A stretch of 64,000 nt of DNA from Capsicum annuum (taxonomy: Eukaryota; Streptophyta; Magnoliopsida; Solanales; Solanaceae), in assembly GCF_002878395.1 (NCBI RefSeq), contig NC_061121.1, forward strand, positions 11,020,662 through 11,084,661. The letters are read 5' to 3'. Positions 45,159 to 57,677 of the stretch are shown here, piece by piece (position 1 is the first letter of the stretch; every line of letters begins with the position of its first letter). Made by a program: the position numbers and the translations under genes. The notes below the pieces were generated by a model. The model ran no database searches and was not told where the DNA came from. It worked only from the letters and a program-made list of their open reading frames with translations.

Positions 45159-48100
45159 ATGGATAAAAGTTGGTTGAATATCTCGAACAGAGCTGACCAA
45201 AGATATGGAGATAGAGTCGATAACTTTCTTAATTGGGCATTTAATCAATCTGGGGTGAGCACTATTATTTGATGTCCTAGTAAGGAGTGTAGAAACACCG
45301 TGTTCAAGTTGAGAATTGATGTACGACGACACTTGTTGAATAATGGCTTCTGGGCTTTCTATAACGTGTGGGAATATCATGGAGAAGTGTTGGATAGGGT
45401 TGAAAGTTCTAATGTTACAGGTAGTGAAGAAGTAGAAGATGATGATGTTATTGAAATTATTCATTATGCTTGTGGATATACAAATATGTATGATACTACT
45501 AATTCTCGGGAGGGCAATGAAGATCCAAATGTGCATGCAACAAAGTTTTACAGATTATTAGAAGATGGTCAGACAGAACTTTATCCGGGTTGCACAAAAG
45601 TATGAAAATTGTCTTTTGTTGTTAAATTACTTCACTTGAAGTGCCTTAACTATTGGAGAAACAAATTGATGGATAATTTGTTGAACTTCTTTAAAGATGT
45701 TCTCCCTGAGGGTTCATTTGTACCCAAGTCTTTCTATGAAGCAAAGAAAGTTCTTTCTGATCTCGGCTTGGGGTACACCAAAATTGATGCATGTAAGAGT
45801 GATTGTCTATTATATTGGTGCAATTATGAGAATTTACAATCATGTTCAAAGTGTAGTAAATCTCGATGGAAGGCAAAAGAACATAAAGGCAAGAAAGTAG
45901 CTCATAAAGTATTGCGGCATTTTTCAATCAAAACAAGATTTCAAAGACTGTATATGGCAAAAGAGACGGAAAAAAAGATGAGGTGGCACAAAGAGGAAAA
46001 TATTGATGATGGTTTTATGCGACATCCGTCCGACTCAACTGAATGGAAATCCTTTAAAGAGCACCATCCTACCTTTTCAGCTGACTTAAGAAATATTCGA
46101 TTAGGTTTAGCAAGTGATGGGTTCCAACCTAATGGTAGTATGAGTTCCAATTATAGTATTTGGCCCGTCGTTCTAGCTACATATAATTTTCCACCATGAT
46201 ATTGCATGAAAAGTTCATATTTTATGATAACTCTTCTTATTCCGGGCCCTAAATGTATAGGTAATGATATTGATGTATACTTACAACCAATGATTGAAGA
46301 GCTGAATGAATTATGGAATGGGGTGGATACTTATGATGCATACTCAAAATCTAATTTTCTTATGCGTGTTTCTCTCATGTGGACGATTAATGACTTTCCT
46401 GCATATGGTAACCTTTCAGGATGGTCACCCAAAGGTATGTTTGCATGCCCTTGTTGCCATAAAGATACACATTCAATTTCCTTATGTAATAAGTTGTGTT
46501 ATATGGGTCATCGCCGTTTTCTTCCTATGAACCATCCATGGCGTAGAAATAGAGTTTTATTTGATGGAAAAGTTAAAATGGGGGTTGCACCTATTCCTTT
46601 AACTGGTGTTGAAGCACTTGTGCAATTACATGATTTAGGTAATGTGACTTTTGGTAAATGCCAAAAATAAAGTGTAATGTTTGTAATGATGCTTATAATT
46701 GGAAGAAGAAAAGTATATTTTTTGAATTATCTTATTGGGATGGTCATCACCTAATACTTAACCTTGATCCAATGCACATAGAAATAAATGTGTCTGAAAG
46801 TTTTTTATCAACTATAATGAATATGGTTGGAAATACAAAGGACACATTGAAAAGTAGATATGATTTGGTTGACCTTGGAATTAGGCAAAGTTTGCATCCA
46901 ATTGAGGATGGAGATAATATTTTTTTACCGTCGGCATGCTATACTTTGTCCCCTGAAGAGAAGTTGAAGTTATGCGACTTCTTAGCTAATTTGAAGGTTC
47001 CAGATGCCTTTTCATCAAATATCTCTAGGTGTGTTAACGTGCTTGAGAAAAAGATACATGGATTGAAGTGTCATGATCATCATGTATTATTGCAAGATAT
47101 TTTACCAGTAGCAATACGTGCTATATTGCCTAAGGAAGTTTTTGAACCAATTATTGCCTTAGGCAAATTTTTCAAGAACCTATATTATAAATGCCTGACA
47201 ATATGAAGATCTTGATATCCTAGAGGCTGAAATTCCTATCGTATTGTGCAAACTTCAAATGGTTTTTCCTCCGGTGTTTTTTGATATCATGATTCATTTG
47301 CCAATTCACTTGGCAAGAGAGTCAAAACTCGGTGGACCCGTTCAATATCGTAACATGTATCCTTTTGAGAGCTATTGTATCATTCAAAAATTTAATTGTC
47401 GATATATATAATATGTGATATTCTATAATTATATAAATGAGATATCTTTATATAGGTATTTGCGAGAACTTATAGTATATAATCGCAACAAAGGTCATCC
47501 AGAAGGTTCAATTGCTGAAAGGTATTTGGCAGAGGAAAGCCTTACATTCTGTTCACGATATTTAAAGAACATCTCAACTAAGTTTAATAAATCAACTAGA
47601 AATGACGATGAATCTGTGTCAAATGGTGAGATGTCTATCTTTAAACACTGTGGACAAACTAAAGGGGCTTCAGATGGAGGAAATATTCTACCTCATGATG
47701 AATTAAATCAAGCATGTATTTATGTGCTTGAAAATTGTGAAGAGATTTCACAATACAGGGTGTAAGTGTATTACTAGTTCAAATATAATTTGTCATTAGT
47801 ATAATTCAGTCAATCTTAAATAACACAAATTGTAGGGAATACATGAGACAGATTGAAGCAAAAGGTTCAACGCATGCTCATATAGTGCATAACAATGGAT
47901 TTATGGATTGGTTTCGTGCACGCGTAGGTTACTAATTAAACGAATCAATAAATATTAGTATTTTTCAATGTTTTGACACTAGTCATAATAGTGTTGCTTG
48001 TTTTTGTAGATATTTTTACTATATTCACAAGGTCGTGCAAATGATGATATCATAAGTCTAGCTATTGGTCCAGAACCATTGGTACATCAATATTCAACAT

Positions 48101-48760
48101 GTATGGTCAATGGATTTAGATTTCAAACAAAAGATCTTATGAGAAAAACACAGAACAGTGGAGTTCTTGTGAGAGGAGATGTTTCAGACTCTAATAAGGA
48201 GTATTATGGTGTATTATAGGATATCTATGAGTTGCATTATATTGGAAATAGAAAATTTCATCTGTTCAAGTATCATTGGTGGGATGTGGCATGGCTATGA
48301 AGAGGATATAAGATTTATAAATATGATTTTACAAGTGTGAATACTCAATATGTGTTGAATACAAATGAGCCAATTGTGTTGGCATCTCAGTCTGAACAAG
48401 TCTTCTACTTGAATGATTTGGTCGATAAAGATTGGCTTATTGTTGGAAAGACTAATCCTTGTGACCTTTTTAATGTGCCTAAAGTTGAAAGAGAAGCATC
48501 ATTGAATGATGAAGTTTATCAACAAGATGAAGTTGAAGATATTTTGTGTGGAAATAATCTACAAACAGATATTGAGATGTCTTTGCATAGGGATGATGTT
48601 GAAGCAGAAACTGTTTTACAAACCAATACACAAGTAAATGAGGAAAGATGGTTTCATTAATGATAATGATACTGAATTTTCAGCCAATGAAGAAAGTGAA
48701 GAAGAGTTTCTTGATGATAATGATGAAGAAGACAATGATATATCCCGCTGAAGATTGAAG
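45159..48760 (+). pseudogene. CACTA TNP2-type transposase, decayed
   Basis: It starts MDKSWLNISNRADQRYGDRV (transposase-associated domain) and stops at 45271. Then come open pieces at 45300-45605, 45609-46199, 46206-46670 and 46658-47206. These carry TNP2 text: CSKCSKSRWK, RHPSDSTEWKSF, LGLASDGFQPNGSMSSNYSI, FPAYGNLSGWSPKGMFACPC, and DPMHIEINVSESFLSTIMNM. DUF4218-like text follows (MVFPPVFFDIMIHLPIHLA, GHPEGSIAERYLAEE, 47240-47765), and then a DUF4216-like part (VNGFRFQTKD, KYHWWDVAW, 48100-48660) with an acidic tail. At least five stops or shifts separate the pieces, so no active enzyme is expected. Confidence 0.88.
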
Positions 48761-49416
48761 AGAAGTTCTTCATATTTTGTGCTCTTATTAGGATGACATT
48801 TGTTTTGAGAAGTTATTAATAGGCTGATATGTAGTGTTTTGTGTTCTCAATATGACATCTTGTATTTTATGTTCTCATTATGATACCTTGTATTTGACGT
48901 TGTTTTGCTTGCAACTTTTATTTGTAACTGAAATTAGTGTTTGAGCAGATTCAATAATTTTAAATAGTTCAACAAACTGTTTAATATTCTATAATTATTG
49001 GATTTAATGTTTCATTTTATAAATTGATAGTTTCCTCGACAGTAAATATATATTTTGTCATCTTTAATTTTTAGTTTTGATGCACTTCTCCTTTTTAACG
49101 TAATATTGCAGGAAATGAGAGAAGCTGGGCGAGGTAAAAGTGGAAGAGGAGGTATGGGATGTAGATGTGGACGTGGCAGCTTTCCAGAACATGTAAGTTC
49201 TAAAACAACATGTCATCCACAAATACAACCAATATTGCACCTTCTTTGGAGACTGGACAGCCAACTAGTCTAAGCCAAGGACCTCTATAAATAGAACGTA
49301 TGTCAAGTGGCCTTGTCCAAAGGATATCCCCAGAGACACAATCATCGATAAATCTAGATGAAAATGTATGACTTAGCGTAGAGGCTGAAACCGGTGCAGG
49401 TTAGTTCATGATTTAA

Positions 49417-49970
49417 CTTCCCTTCTTATTAATTCATAACATATACATAAGCACTGTCGAGGCTAGTTCGTTTACGTTGGTGAGTATGGCACCTGTAACT
49501 TAATTTGAAGAAAAAGGGAATAAAATTGGCAGATCAATGCCTTATTTTAATTTTTTTTGTTCCCACTCCATCACAAGATTAGCTTCCCTTCTTATTAATT
49601 CATAAGATATACATAAGCACCATCGAGTCTAGTTCATTTAGGTTGGTGAGTATGGCACTTGTAACTTAATTTGAAGGAAAAGGAAGACAATCGACAGATC
49701 ACTGCCTTATTTCAGTTTCTTTTGTTCCCATTTCGCCACATGATTAACTTTCCTTCTTATTAATTCATAACATATACATAAGCACCGTCGAGGCTAATTC
49801 GTTCACGTTAGTGAGTATGGCACTTGTAACTTAATTTGAAGGAAAAAGGGAAGACAATAGGCAGATCACTGCCTGATTTTAGTTTTTTTTGTTCCCACTT
49901 TGCCACACGATTAACTTTTATTCTTATTAATTCCTAACATATATATAAGCACCGTCGTGTTATTTCTTTT
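49417..49970 (+). repeat. ~166-bp tandem repeat in CACTA, 3.3 copies
   Basis: The word 'cttcttattaattcataa.atatacataagcac' starts at 49417, 49583, 49748 and 49915 (with small changes), so the period is 165-167 bp. Each unit also repeats 'ggtgagtatggcac.tgtaac' and 'gcagatca.tgcct'. It lies in a probable intron of the second CACTA gene. Confidence 0.9.
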
Positions 49971-50879
49971 TCTTATTCTTGATTAATGTTTTTGTATAGA
50001 ATGGGGCTTATCTTTGGCTTTGAGTGAACGTTAGTGCATCCATAAGGTTCCTATTAGTCTAGATTATCAAACGTTATTCTTTAAAAATCCTGTCCTTCTA
50101 CAAATCATAGAAAACGGAGAATGTTGTTTGACAATTATGCTGGAAATTGTACATTAGTTGGTGTTATGCAGATATACTTATTAGTTGGTGTTATGCAGAT
50201 AAAGTACTGTGCTTCTTGTGTGCCTCTACAGTTTATTTTGTTTGTACTTACTCTATATTGTGGAAGATGGTGCCATTACAGTTAGATGTGTATGCAAAGA
50301 AGATTTACGCCATGTTGCCAAGGCAACTGGCGTAACTGTGGTATGTTCACTAGACTAGTCTGAGAATTTTCTTCTGCTTTTTTGTTTTTCTTGGTTCATG
50401 GCAATTCCTTCCCGTTACTCAGAATCAAACTTGGATTTTTCCCATTTTACTCTGTTCCAAGCTACCAACCTCTTGGTTTGATGTGGAGTGCTCTTCCAAC
50501 TGAGCAACCCCGCCTCATCTTGCTGTTTCAAAATTATCTTAAATCTTTTTATACTAATCAGATAATGAATGATGAAAAAGATGCAATTTGTATGGACCAT
50601 TCTATCATGCAATTCGCATAGTTAGATCCCCAAAGAAACCCCTATAACCTGCAATGGAATTGCTTTATGGAACTCTCTTTTATCTTTGATAATGTAAGAT
50701 GAACAAGGAGTGTCATATGAAGTTAGAGGTTTCTACTTGAATGGAGATAGGATCAAGAAGTTTGGATAGAACCAACTTTAAGTGAGTTTCTGAATGGTTT
50801 ATCAATTGTTGGAGTAACTGGAGTGTCCAAGTGTCTCCTCTTCTAACTGTTCAACCAAAAGATTTTTTTTAAATGTCTC

Positions 50880-51017
50880 CTCTTTAGACGTCTTGACTCG
50901 GGGGTCTATCGGAAACAACCTCTTTGCTTCTTCGGAAGTGATAGTATAGACTGCATACATCTTACCCTCCCCAGACCCCACCGCGTGGGAATGCATTGGG
51001 TTTGTTTTGTTGTTGTA
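50880..51017 (+). mobile_element. SINE fragment with TTG-type tail (AU/TS-like)
   Basis: The text 'gactcgggggtctatcggaa', 'ctgcatacatcttaccctcc', 'ccagaccccacc' and the end 'gggtttgttttgttgttg' match the widespread plant SINE 3' body and its TTG tail. A possible box A (ttggagtaactgg) lies at 50809-50821, but the middle is degraded. No clear target duplication was found. It lies inside CACTA. Confidence 0.6.
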
Positions 51018-53320
51018 ATTTAGGCCATCTACATGTAATACCGAAAGCATTGAAATTGGTTTAAGGTGAAGATAGTAGTTCAATGTTAGTTGCAGCACTA
51101 TCCTGAATACAAACCAACTCTATAGTTCATATTTCACGTCAAGAATGTCAAAGATATACACTACTATTGCTGGAAAAACTCAATACAAAATAATTAGTAC
51201 TATGTGACATCTACTACTGAGATAACATCCGATGCTTGATAGTTTAGCAACTGTTAGCAAACTTCTAATCTGATCGAACTGCTCCCTGATTGTAAATTTT
51301 TTGGAGGTGAGGTTTTCTGAATCAACTGTCATATTTTTTGACAATATTAATTCTTTTGTGAGTTAAGATAATTAGAGAAGGACTCTTCACTTATGCATAT
51401 AAAAGATTGTTTTAAGAATAAGAGTCTAGCTATTATGGAGTTTTTATTTCACCTGCTTACCTTGGAAATCAGATTGTTCCTTTCATGTGGTATGGCACAA
51501 AATGAGTTATGCTTGATTGAAGAACCACACAGTGAATTTAGGGGTACTTGTGTAATCCTTAACGGTGACTTGCTAAAATAATATGGTTCTTTTTGATCAT
51601 TTTCTCTTTTTGGGATTGAAATACTAGAGAATCATCTTTGCACTGTAAGAAGAGTATTTACCATTTACTTTTACTTTTTTATTGGTAGTTAGTTACAGTT
51701 ATAAGGAGAGTTTTATATAAAAATCTAAAAGATAGGGGTTATATGTAATAATAATAAAAGTTGAAATTGGAGTTAGAAAATTGTGATAACACCAAAAACA
51801 TGTTTTCCATCATGACATCAATTAGATGAGGAGGGCATGTTGCATCTTCTTTTAAATAATAATATATTTTCTTGCTTTGCAGTTTCTTGCAACAATAAAA
51901 GGAAAGGAAGAGGAAAATACAAATCTAAAACTGTGGATTTTAAGATTAAACATGGAGGAAAAAATCAAAATTATGATTACAGATGACATTGATAGAGTTG
52001 TAGGTTCTGGAGCTAGAGATATTGTCAATTACTCTGGTTGGATCATGAGAACCACTATCTCATTTCGAGATGGAAATTGGCAGAAGATATTTTTAAAGCA
52101 TGGAGAAGCAATGTGACTTAGGGTCAGGGTAATTTCTCTTAATAATGTATTGACTTTATATTTTACGTTTTATCTATATGCAGTTAGAATATCAAATATA
52201 CTGTTACATTGTTTGCAGGATAAATTTGAAGTTCTAAATGGGCTGCCAGAGTATAAGTTACAAGGCTTTGTGATAAGCACTATACAAAGACTTTTCAGAT
52301 CATGAAAAGCTCGATTACATATTATCAACTCTAGCTATGACATAAAGATCGATTGTCTAATCGACCTGAGGATGTTAAGTTGGATGACTGGAAGCACCTA
52401 GTGGAATATTTTGGCAGTGATGAATTCAAGGTGACTAAATAAATAATTATAATTTTACACATAATAATAACTATTTACTGATTGATTGGAGATTTCCTAA
52501 TCTACTAACTTAAGTGCAGGTCGTTAGTGAGAGAAACAAAAAAAATAGAGAAAAAAATAACCAAACATTCGTGTGGCACAAAATCATTTGCAGAAGTAGA
52601 GGAATCTGCGGTGAAAATACATTATATTTGTTCTCTTGTTATTATGTATATAAATTTGATATTTATACAATTATTTGCTTATATTTTTCCTTTTGATATT
52701 ACAGAGAGATCCCCTTACAGGAGAAAAGGAGATACCAGATAAAATTTGGGAGATCCAACATACATGTAAGAATGTTAATGGAGAACGTGTATGGTTGGAT
52801 CCACAATCCTAAGAGATTCATGTACTTTTCTAAAACTACTGCCTTATTGCCTTCCCGATGTACTATCAGTTATGTTCAGTACATTATGTATGGATATAAA
52901 TGTTAATGTATTATTATAGGGACAGCTTCATCAACTTTTCATTGAACAACAGTCAGAAGAGATCGAGAATCCCATGACTAGCGATGAGATTTTATCTTCG
53001 GTTCTTGGGGTGAGATCAGGATATCTTCGAGGAAAAGGACATGGGAAAAAGCCTCCTAAAAAGAGTCAAATGCAACAAGAAAACATAGAGGCCAACGTGT
53101 CTTTAGCGGTAGAAAGTATGCGTCAAGAAATGCAACTTGACATGGAAAGAAGGTTGCAAGAAGAGCGTGAACAAATGGCAGCTGACTTGAAAAGAGAAAT
53201 GGATCAAGATTTCCAAAAGAAACTGGAAGAGTAACGTGAACACATGAAAGGAGAAGTAGAAAAAATATTTCAAGAAAAAATGGTTGCTCTCATGGCTGAA
53301 ATGCAACAGGTATTTTCTTG

Positions 53321-54589
53321 ACTAGAATTCACTTTTTACATTGTAATGACTTCAACTGTTGTGTTATCACTATTGCTTCATTAAGTTATTATCCAACTTG
53401 AGTGATCCATTTTCAACCGTTCTATGACCTGAACCTAGAAACCAAGCACATGCCATGAAAAGCACCAATAGCATCTAGTCCGGTGTTATCCATCTATTCA
53501 AACAGATTGTGGCATGTTTACCTATTATAACAACTGACTTTTAATATAAGGAGTTTAGATACATAGATGACAGATGCATGTAAGAAGCTACCAGTCAAAG
53601 CTAGAGAATGATATCCCAAATGATTTGCATAGTGAAAATCATGTAAATAACTTATAGATTATATTCATAGAGTTGTTTTCTCGTAGTGAAAATCATGTAA
53701 AAATAAAGCTAATGATATTGATATATAAATTTAAATTAATGTACAAAATTAAGATATAAAAACGGAAAAGAAAAAGAGGATTTAAATTTTGCCTTTCTAG
53801 ATTCAGCATTTGAGGTACACAAAAGCTGATATGGATACCACGGTTATAAAAAAAAAGGTGTTTTTGAATATGCAGAAAAATTCCATGTTACACATCTGAA
53901 CAGTGTTCTGCTTCTCAGAAATATCTATGGTTGTACATAGTTTCTTGGAGCAATCCTGCCCCTGTTCTTCTTCTGTATTCTTCCTCTGGTACTTGCCTTT
54001 TGATGTTATTTAACTCTCTATTTCTGCTGCATCTTCAAGTGTATTTCCCACCTCATGTTGCATTCTTGCATTTCTTTTTTAGTATGTATTAGCACCCTTT
54101 GGTTGCCATAATTATTTCTAATCTTGTTCAATCTTCTGTCATCCCATCCATCTTATTTTTATCAGTGCATCATTATTTTATTGTGTAAAATTCAATCTCT
54201 TATAAGAAATCGATATTTAATTTTTTTATTTATAGATTAGGCAAAAGCCTCTTAGTTTGAAGCTTTTTAGTAAATAAATTGATTTGGTGCTTTTATAATG
54301 GCAGGGACATTCTTAAACAATGGGTTGACCAAGGAGGAACATGAAGGCGTAGAATGCATTTTTGGTTTTTGATCATATGTATGAATATGATAAAACTGAA
54401 GCACTATGTCGTTCTTAAAATATATACGGTTGACTTCTTATTAAGGAATGTAGTTATAATATTTGATTGGAGGATGATTTTGTAAAACACTATTGGATAT
54501 TTTTATTAGCTAATATTATTTGTAGTTCTTAAAATTTGTTGTCAATTTTGTAAAACTCTATTGATATTGATTTTATGGCGAGAAAGGTC
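53321..54589 (+). other. CACTA 3' non-coding part
   Basis: No gene recognised between the coiled-coil exon and the right subterminal repeats. The motif 'tagtgaaaatcatgtaaa' occurs twice, near 53629 and 53684. Confidence 0.4.
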
Positions 54590-54945
54590 GTTACTAATGC
54601 AGAAGTTTTAGTGGCAACAAACAAGTGGTCACAATTGATCTGCAGAAGTTTTAGTGGCGACAACACAAGTGGTCACAATTGATGTGCAGAAGTTTTAGTG
54701 GCAAAAAACAGGTGGTCACAGTTGATGTGCTAAGTTTTAGTGGTGACAAACAGGTAGTCACAGTTGATGTGCTAAGTTTTAGTGGTGACAAACAGGTAGT
54801 CACAATAGATGCGCAGAAGTTTTAGTGGCGACAATCAGATGGTCGCAATTGATGTGCGGAAGTTTTAGTGGCAACAAATAGGTAGTCACAAAAGTCGTGC
54901 AGAAGTTTTAGTGGCGACAGACAAGTGGTCACAATTAATGGTGAT
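54590..54945 (+). repeat. Right subterminal repeats of CACTA, ~43 bp x 8
   Basis: 'gaagttttagtggcgacaa' or a variant recurs at about 54602, 54645, 54689, 54732, 54774, 54817, 54860 and 54903, each followed by 'ggtcacaattgatgtg'-type text. The period is 42-44 bp. The core gtggcgaca is shared with the left end. Confidence 0.92.
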
Positions 54946-55230
54946 TTTGCGGCGACAAAGTCGCTGCTAATTCTGGTATATCAGTGGCGACCTATCCCAA
55001 AAATGTTTTGTCAAAATACATTTTGCAGCGTAATTGTATATCTTTTGTGACGGTAATAGTTGTCACAAATAATGTTTTATTGTGGCGAGGATAATTTATC
55101 ACCACAAATAATCTTTAGTTACGGAGGTATTACCGATAACCTAATTTTCGCTGCTAAAAATATTCAACGGTGACTTTTGGTTCTTTTGCGGCGACTTTTG
55201 TCGCCACTAATACCCAGATTTCTTGTAATG

Positions 55231-55408
55231 AAAGATTCTTAGCTCAACTTTCCTCTCGGTGGTTTCTATGAATATTTTTCACTTCGAAAGAACTTCCCAC
55301 ACTAGGATAAATATGACTCACGAATTACAATATGAATCATGGTATTAGATTTTATACACGTAGGAATGACGGTTCGATTTCTATCTCAAAAATGCGGAGT
55401 GTTACATT
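55231..55408 (-). mobile_element. Gypsy-type LTR, right part (split by CACTA)
   Basis: Minus-strand text begins TGTAACACTCCGCATTTTTG at 55408 and continues to the CACTA target site. The sequence resumes at 42934, giving an LTR of about 2.0 kb. The polypurine tract is directly upstream. Confidence 0.55.
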
Positions 55409-55991
55409 ATCTCCCCCTTGGGATCATTCGTTCCCGAATAATGGGTAGGATCTTGTTGAAGCTCGAAAAGTATGAAGTAAGGAATGTAACCTTGTATTAA
55501 ACATTTTCTTTTCCTCAATGGAATATGCAAAGGCATCAAAAGAGTTTCATAATAACCCCCTAGTAAATCGTATACGCACGAAGCATGAGATAATAAGGAT
55601 TGACATAGATATGATCTTGCACATGATTCATGATCAACACAACATAAGGCATGAGTTTATTTGGTGATAATAGGCCTGATTATATCAGTATAATCATGAA
55701 ATAAGATTTTGAGGAAGATAGGAATTAGAAGCATTCTCTACCTTACAAGATACAACGAATAGACCTAAAACTTAGAGACACTACTCAACCATGTCCCAAA
55801 AAGTAAATAGCATACTTCATCATTTTCAAATTATAATTCTCCCATAATGCATCTAATCACAAGAGTTTGAGTCCTACTACATAGTACTTCCATGTTGAAG
55901 CCTAACCCGAAGTTAAAAGGATGCTAACTTAAACTACGGGACCCTGTACTCTACATCACATTAAGAAATTACCTCATCTTATCACTATAAC
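55409..55991 (-). other. Polypurine tract and 3' internal non-coding DNA of the Gypsy-type element
   Basis: The minus strand reads AAGGGGGAGATAA at about 55410-55426, a normal plus-strand priming site next to the LTR. Further right no pol domain is found on either strand, so this is non-coding internal DNA, as in elements with a long region between pol and the 3' LTR. Confidence 0.5.
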
Positions 55992-56759
55992 TGATACAAG
56001 AATAATTATGGATATGGACTTATGAGGGTGTGCGTTGGTCCCGAAACTTGGTGTGTGCAATTGAAGTATAGAAGAGGTCCAAAACACACTAAAAATCAGC
56101 CCACTCTTACACTTGCCGGGCACCTCACCCTTGAGGGTATTATGGATATTTTTGTATTCCATTTTGTAATAACTATATAAGGAACATGTTAGGATTTATT
56201 TACTTAATTTTTGATGATATTTGTGAGTGTAGAACACTTGTAACAAGCTCTCTCTTGTTCTTGAGGAGTGTCCACCCGAAACTAGGACACTAACTAGTGT
56301 GGGTTTCGCTAGTGATTGTGAATTTCTTGGAAACATCGGTGCTTGAGTGGTGGACTCTTCTCTTGTATCTTTGTAAGAGATAGGTTTATTGTTGTGTGTA
56401 ATGTTAAGGGTCCAAGAGTGTCCATTCTTGGGTTCTTAAGATTATACCTTCATGTGGTCTATCTATCTATCCCTTTACTTTATTGTAATCTTGTTTTGTT
56501 TCTTTTGTTTTAGTGTAAGCCATGTGAGGCTTATTGTTGTTGTTGTTCAACTTATTGTTGATTCCATTTTGTAATCTTCTTGTTAGTTTGTTGTTCGCTG
56601 CAAAATAGGTGTCAATACACCTCAATATCCTGTTGTTATTGTGTCCTTCTTGTGTTGTTGTAGTTAGCCGATACTAGATCTTAAAAGGGGCTCTCAGTTT
56701 TGGCCATTTTGTGGACTATTTTGGACTGATTTTGTGCCTTCCAAGTTTTTATCGTATCA
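55992..56759 (+). mobile_element. Solo LTR, 768 bp
   Basis: The ends are TGATAC and GTATCA (perfect 6-bp inverted termini). The flanks are ATAAC (55987-55991) and ATAAT (56760-56764), a near-perfect 5-bp duplication. It contains a TATA-like box (aactatataagg, near 56171) and T/G-rich downstream text, as LTRs do. The strand is inferred from that box. No internal region is attached, so it is a product of LTR-LTR recombination. The family was not identified. Confidence 0.7.
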
Positions 56760-56815
56760 ATAATCCAACAAGCTCAAGTCTTAATTCAAGAGTAATACCC
56801 ACATGTGATAAGAAT

Positions 56816-57261
56816 CGGGTTACGTTAATAAACAAGAAAATAATGCGGAAGTGAAAATACTAAGATTAAAGGCAAGAAATTAAAGATAGGAAAAATTGGA
56901 GAATAAAATCTCCAATTTTGAGGTTAAGTGCTAAGAACCCTAATTGATCTTAGTATTCAAAATTAGCGGATTATGACTAATTATGATACTAATAGAGTCA
57001 ATTTAGGAACTTAGATCAAAAGTGATCTAGACCCCTATTTCGAAGAAACTAAAGACAATAATTAGTATAAGACTAATCACCTTCTTTAATTAACTTTAAT
57101 AGAAACCAAAGATATCAAATTAAGAATTAATCTTACCTCCTAAAGAATCATTCTTATAGGGTTGCAAGATAAATCCCAAGTAGCCACACACAAAGGTGTA
57201 AATACGAGAAACTCTCAATTAATAATAATATTGTCTCCTTAAAAAAATAAAATAAAATCCA

Positions 57262-57317
<56 letters not shown>

Positions 57318-57677
57318 GGAAAAAGCCCTATTCCAAATAGCATGGGATTCAAATTCTACTTTTATGGAAATAAATAAATCTAGGAAACTTTAAACTAGGA
57401 AACTTTAAAACTAGGAAACTTTAAACTAGGAAAATAATATAAAAAATAAATCCCTAACAAATTGAGGAAAAGTTCACAAATTTAATCAAAACTCATATGG
57501 CCCAATCTTCTTCCGTTTGGACTTGGACTTGAATCGTGAAATATGAATAGAACTTAGCCTATGCTTCTCCATAATTCTCGGGCTCGTTCTTAGGTTTTTT
57601 CTTCCATCATAAGTTCTTCTTCATTCACATTGAATCCCGTCAATTTTAATGCAAGTGGGCTGGAATGGATGCTATCA
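56816..57677 (-). repeat. 3' LTR of the Gypsy-derived element (minus orientation)
   Basis: 862 bp, collinear with 59863-60784. It carries (CT)n and a short (TA)n at 57262-57318. A 17-bp word 'ctaggaaactttaaact' is repeated three times near 57379-57430, against once in the other LTR. Confidence 0.9.

Larger units (their letters stand above)
49100..53320 (+). pseudogene. CACTA second gene, tnpA/Ptta-like, probable exons
   Basis: Intron-exon-like pieces read EMREAGRGKSGRGGMGC (49115), VVGSGARDIVNYSGWIMRTT (51990-52060), DKFEVLNGLPEYKLQ (52218), then a short RDPLTGEKEIPDKIWEIQ piece (52706-52760). The last piece, 52921-53310, has LHQLFIEQQSEEIENPMTSD, SGYLRGKGHGKKPPKKSQ and a long Glu/Arg coiled coil. 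This layout fits the Ptta/En/Spm transposase family (DNA binding of subterminal repeats). A stop splits the last piece at 53232. Exon limits are approximate, and the pieces in the middle are weak. Confidence 0.6.
42935..55230 (+). mobile_element. CACTA (En/Spm) DNA transposon, 12.3 kb
   Basis: The left terminus is CACTACAACAAACAGGCATT. The right terminus, reversed, is CATTACAAGAAATCTGGGTA, and both then share (T/G)GCGACA text. The 3-bp duplication AAA flanks it (42932-42934 and 55231-55233). Subterminal repeats rich in gtggcgaca occur at both ends. The inside carries a TNP2-type transposase pseudogene and a second tnpA-like gene region, both plus-strand. The right end has CATTA instead of CACTA. 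It sits in a Gypsy-type LTR. Confidence 0.92.

Noticed and set aside
45300..47765. A row of intact host genes
   Set aside because: The pieces join as one TNP2 transposase interrupted by stops and frameshifts inside clear CACTA termini.
54590..54945. CRISPR-like array of regular repeats
   Set aside because: This is plant DNA. The units are contiguous ~43-bp tandem copies with no unique spacers, and they are CACTA subterminal repeats.
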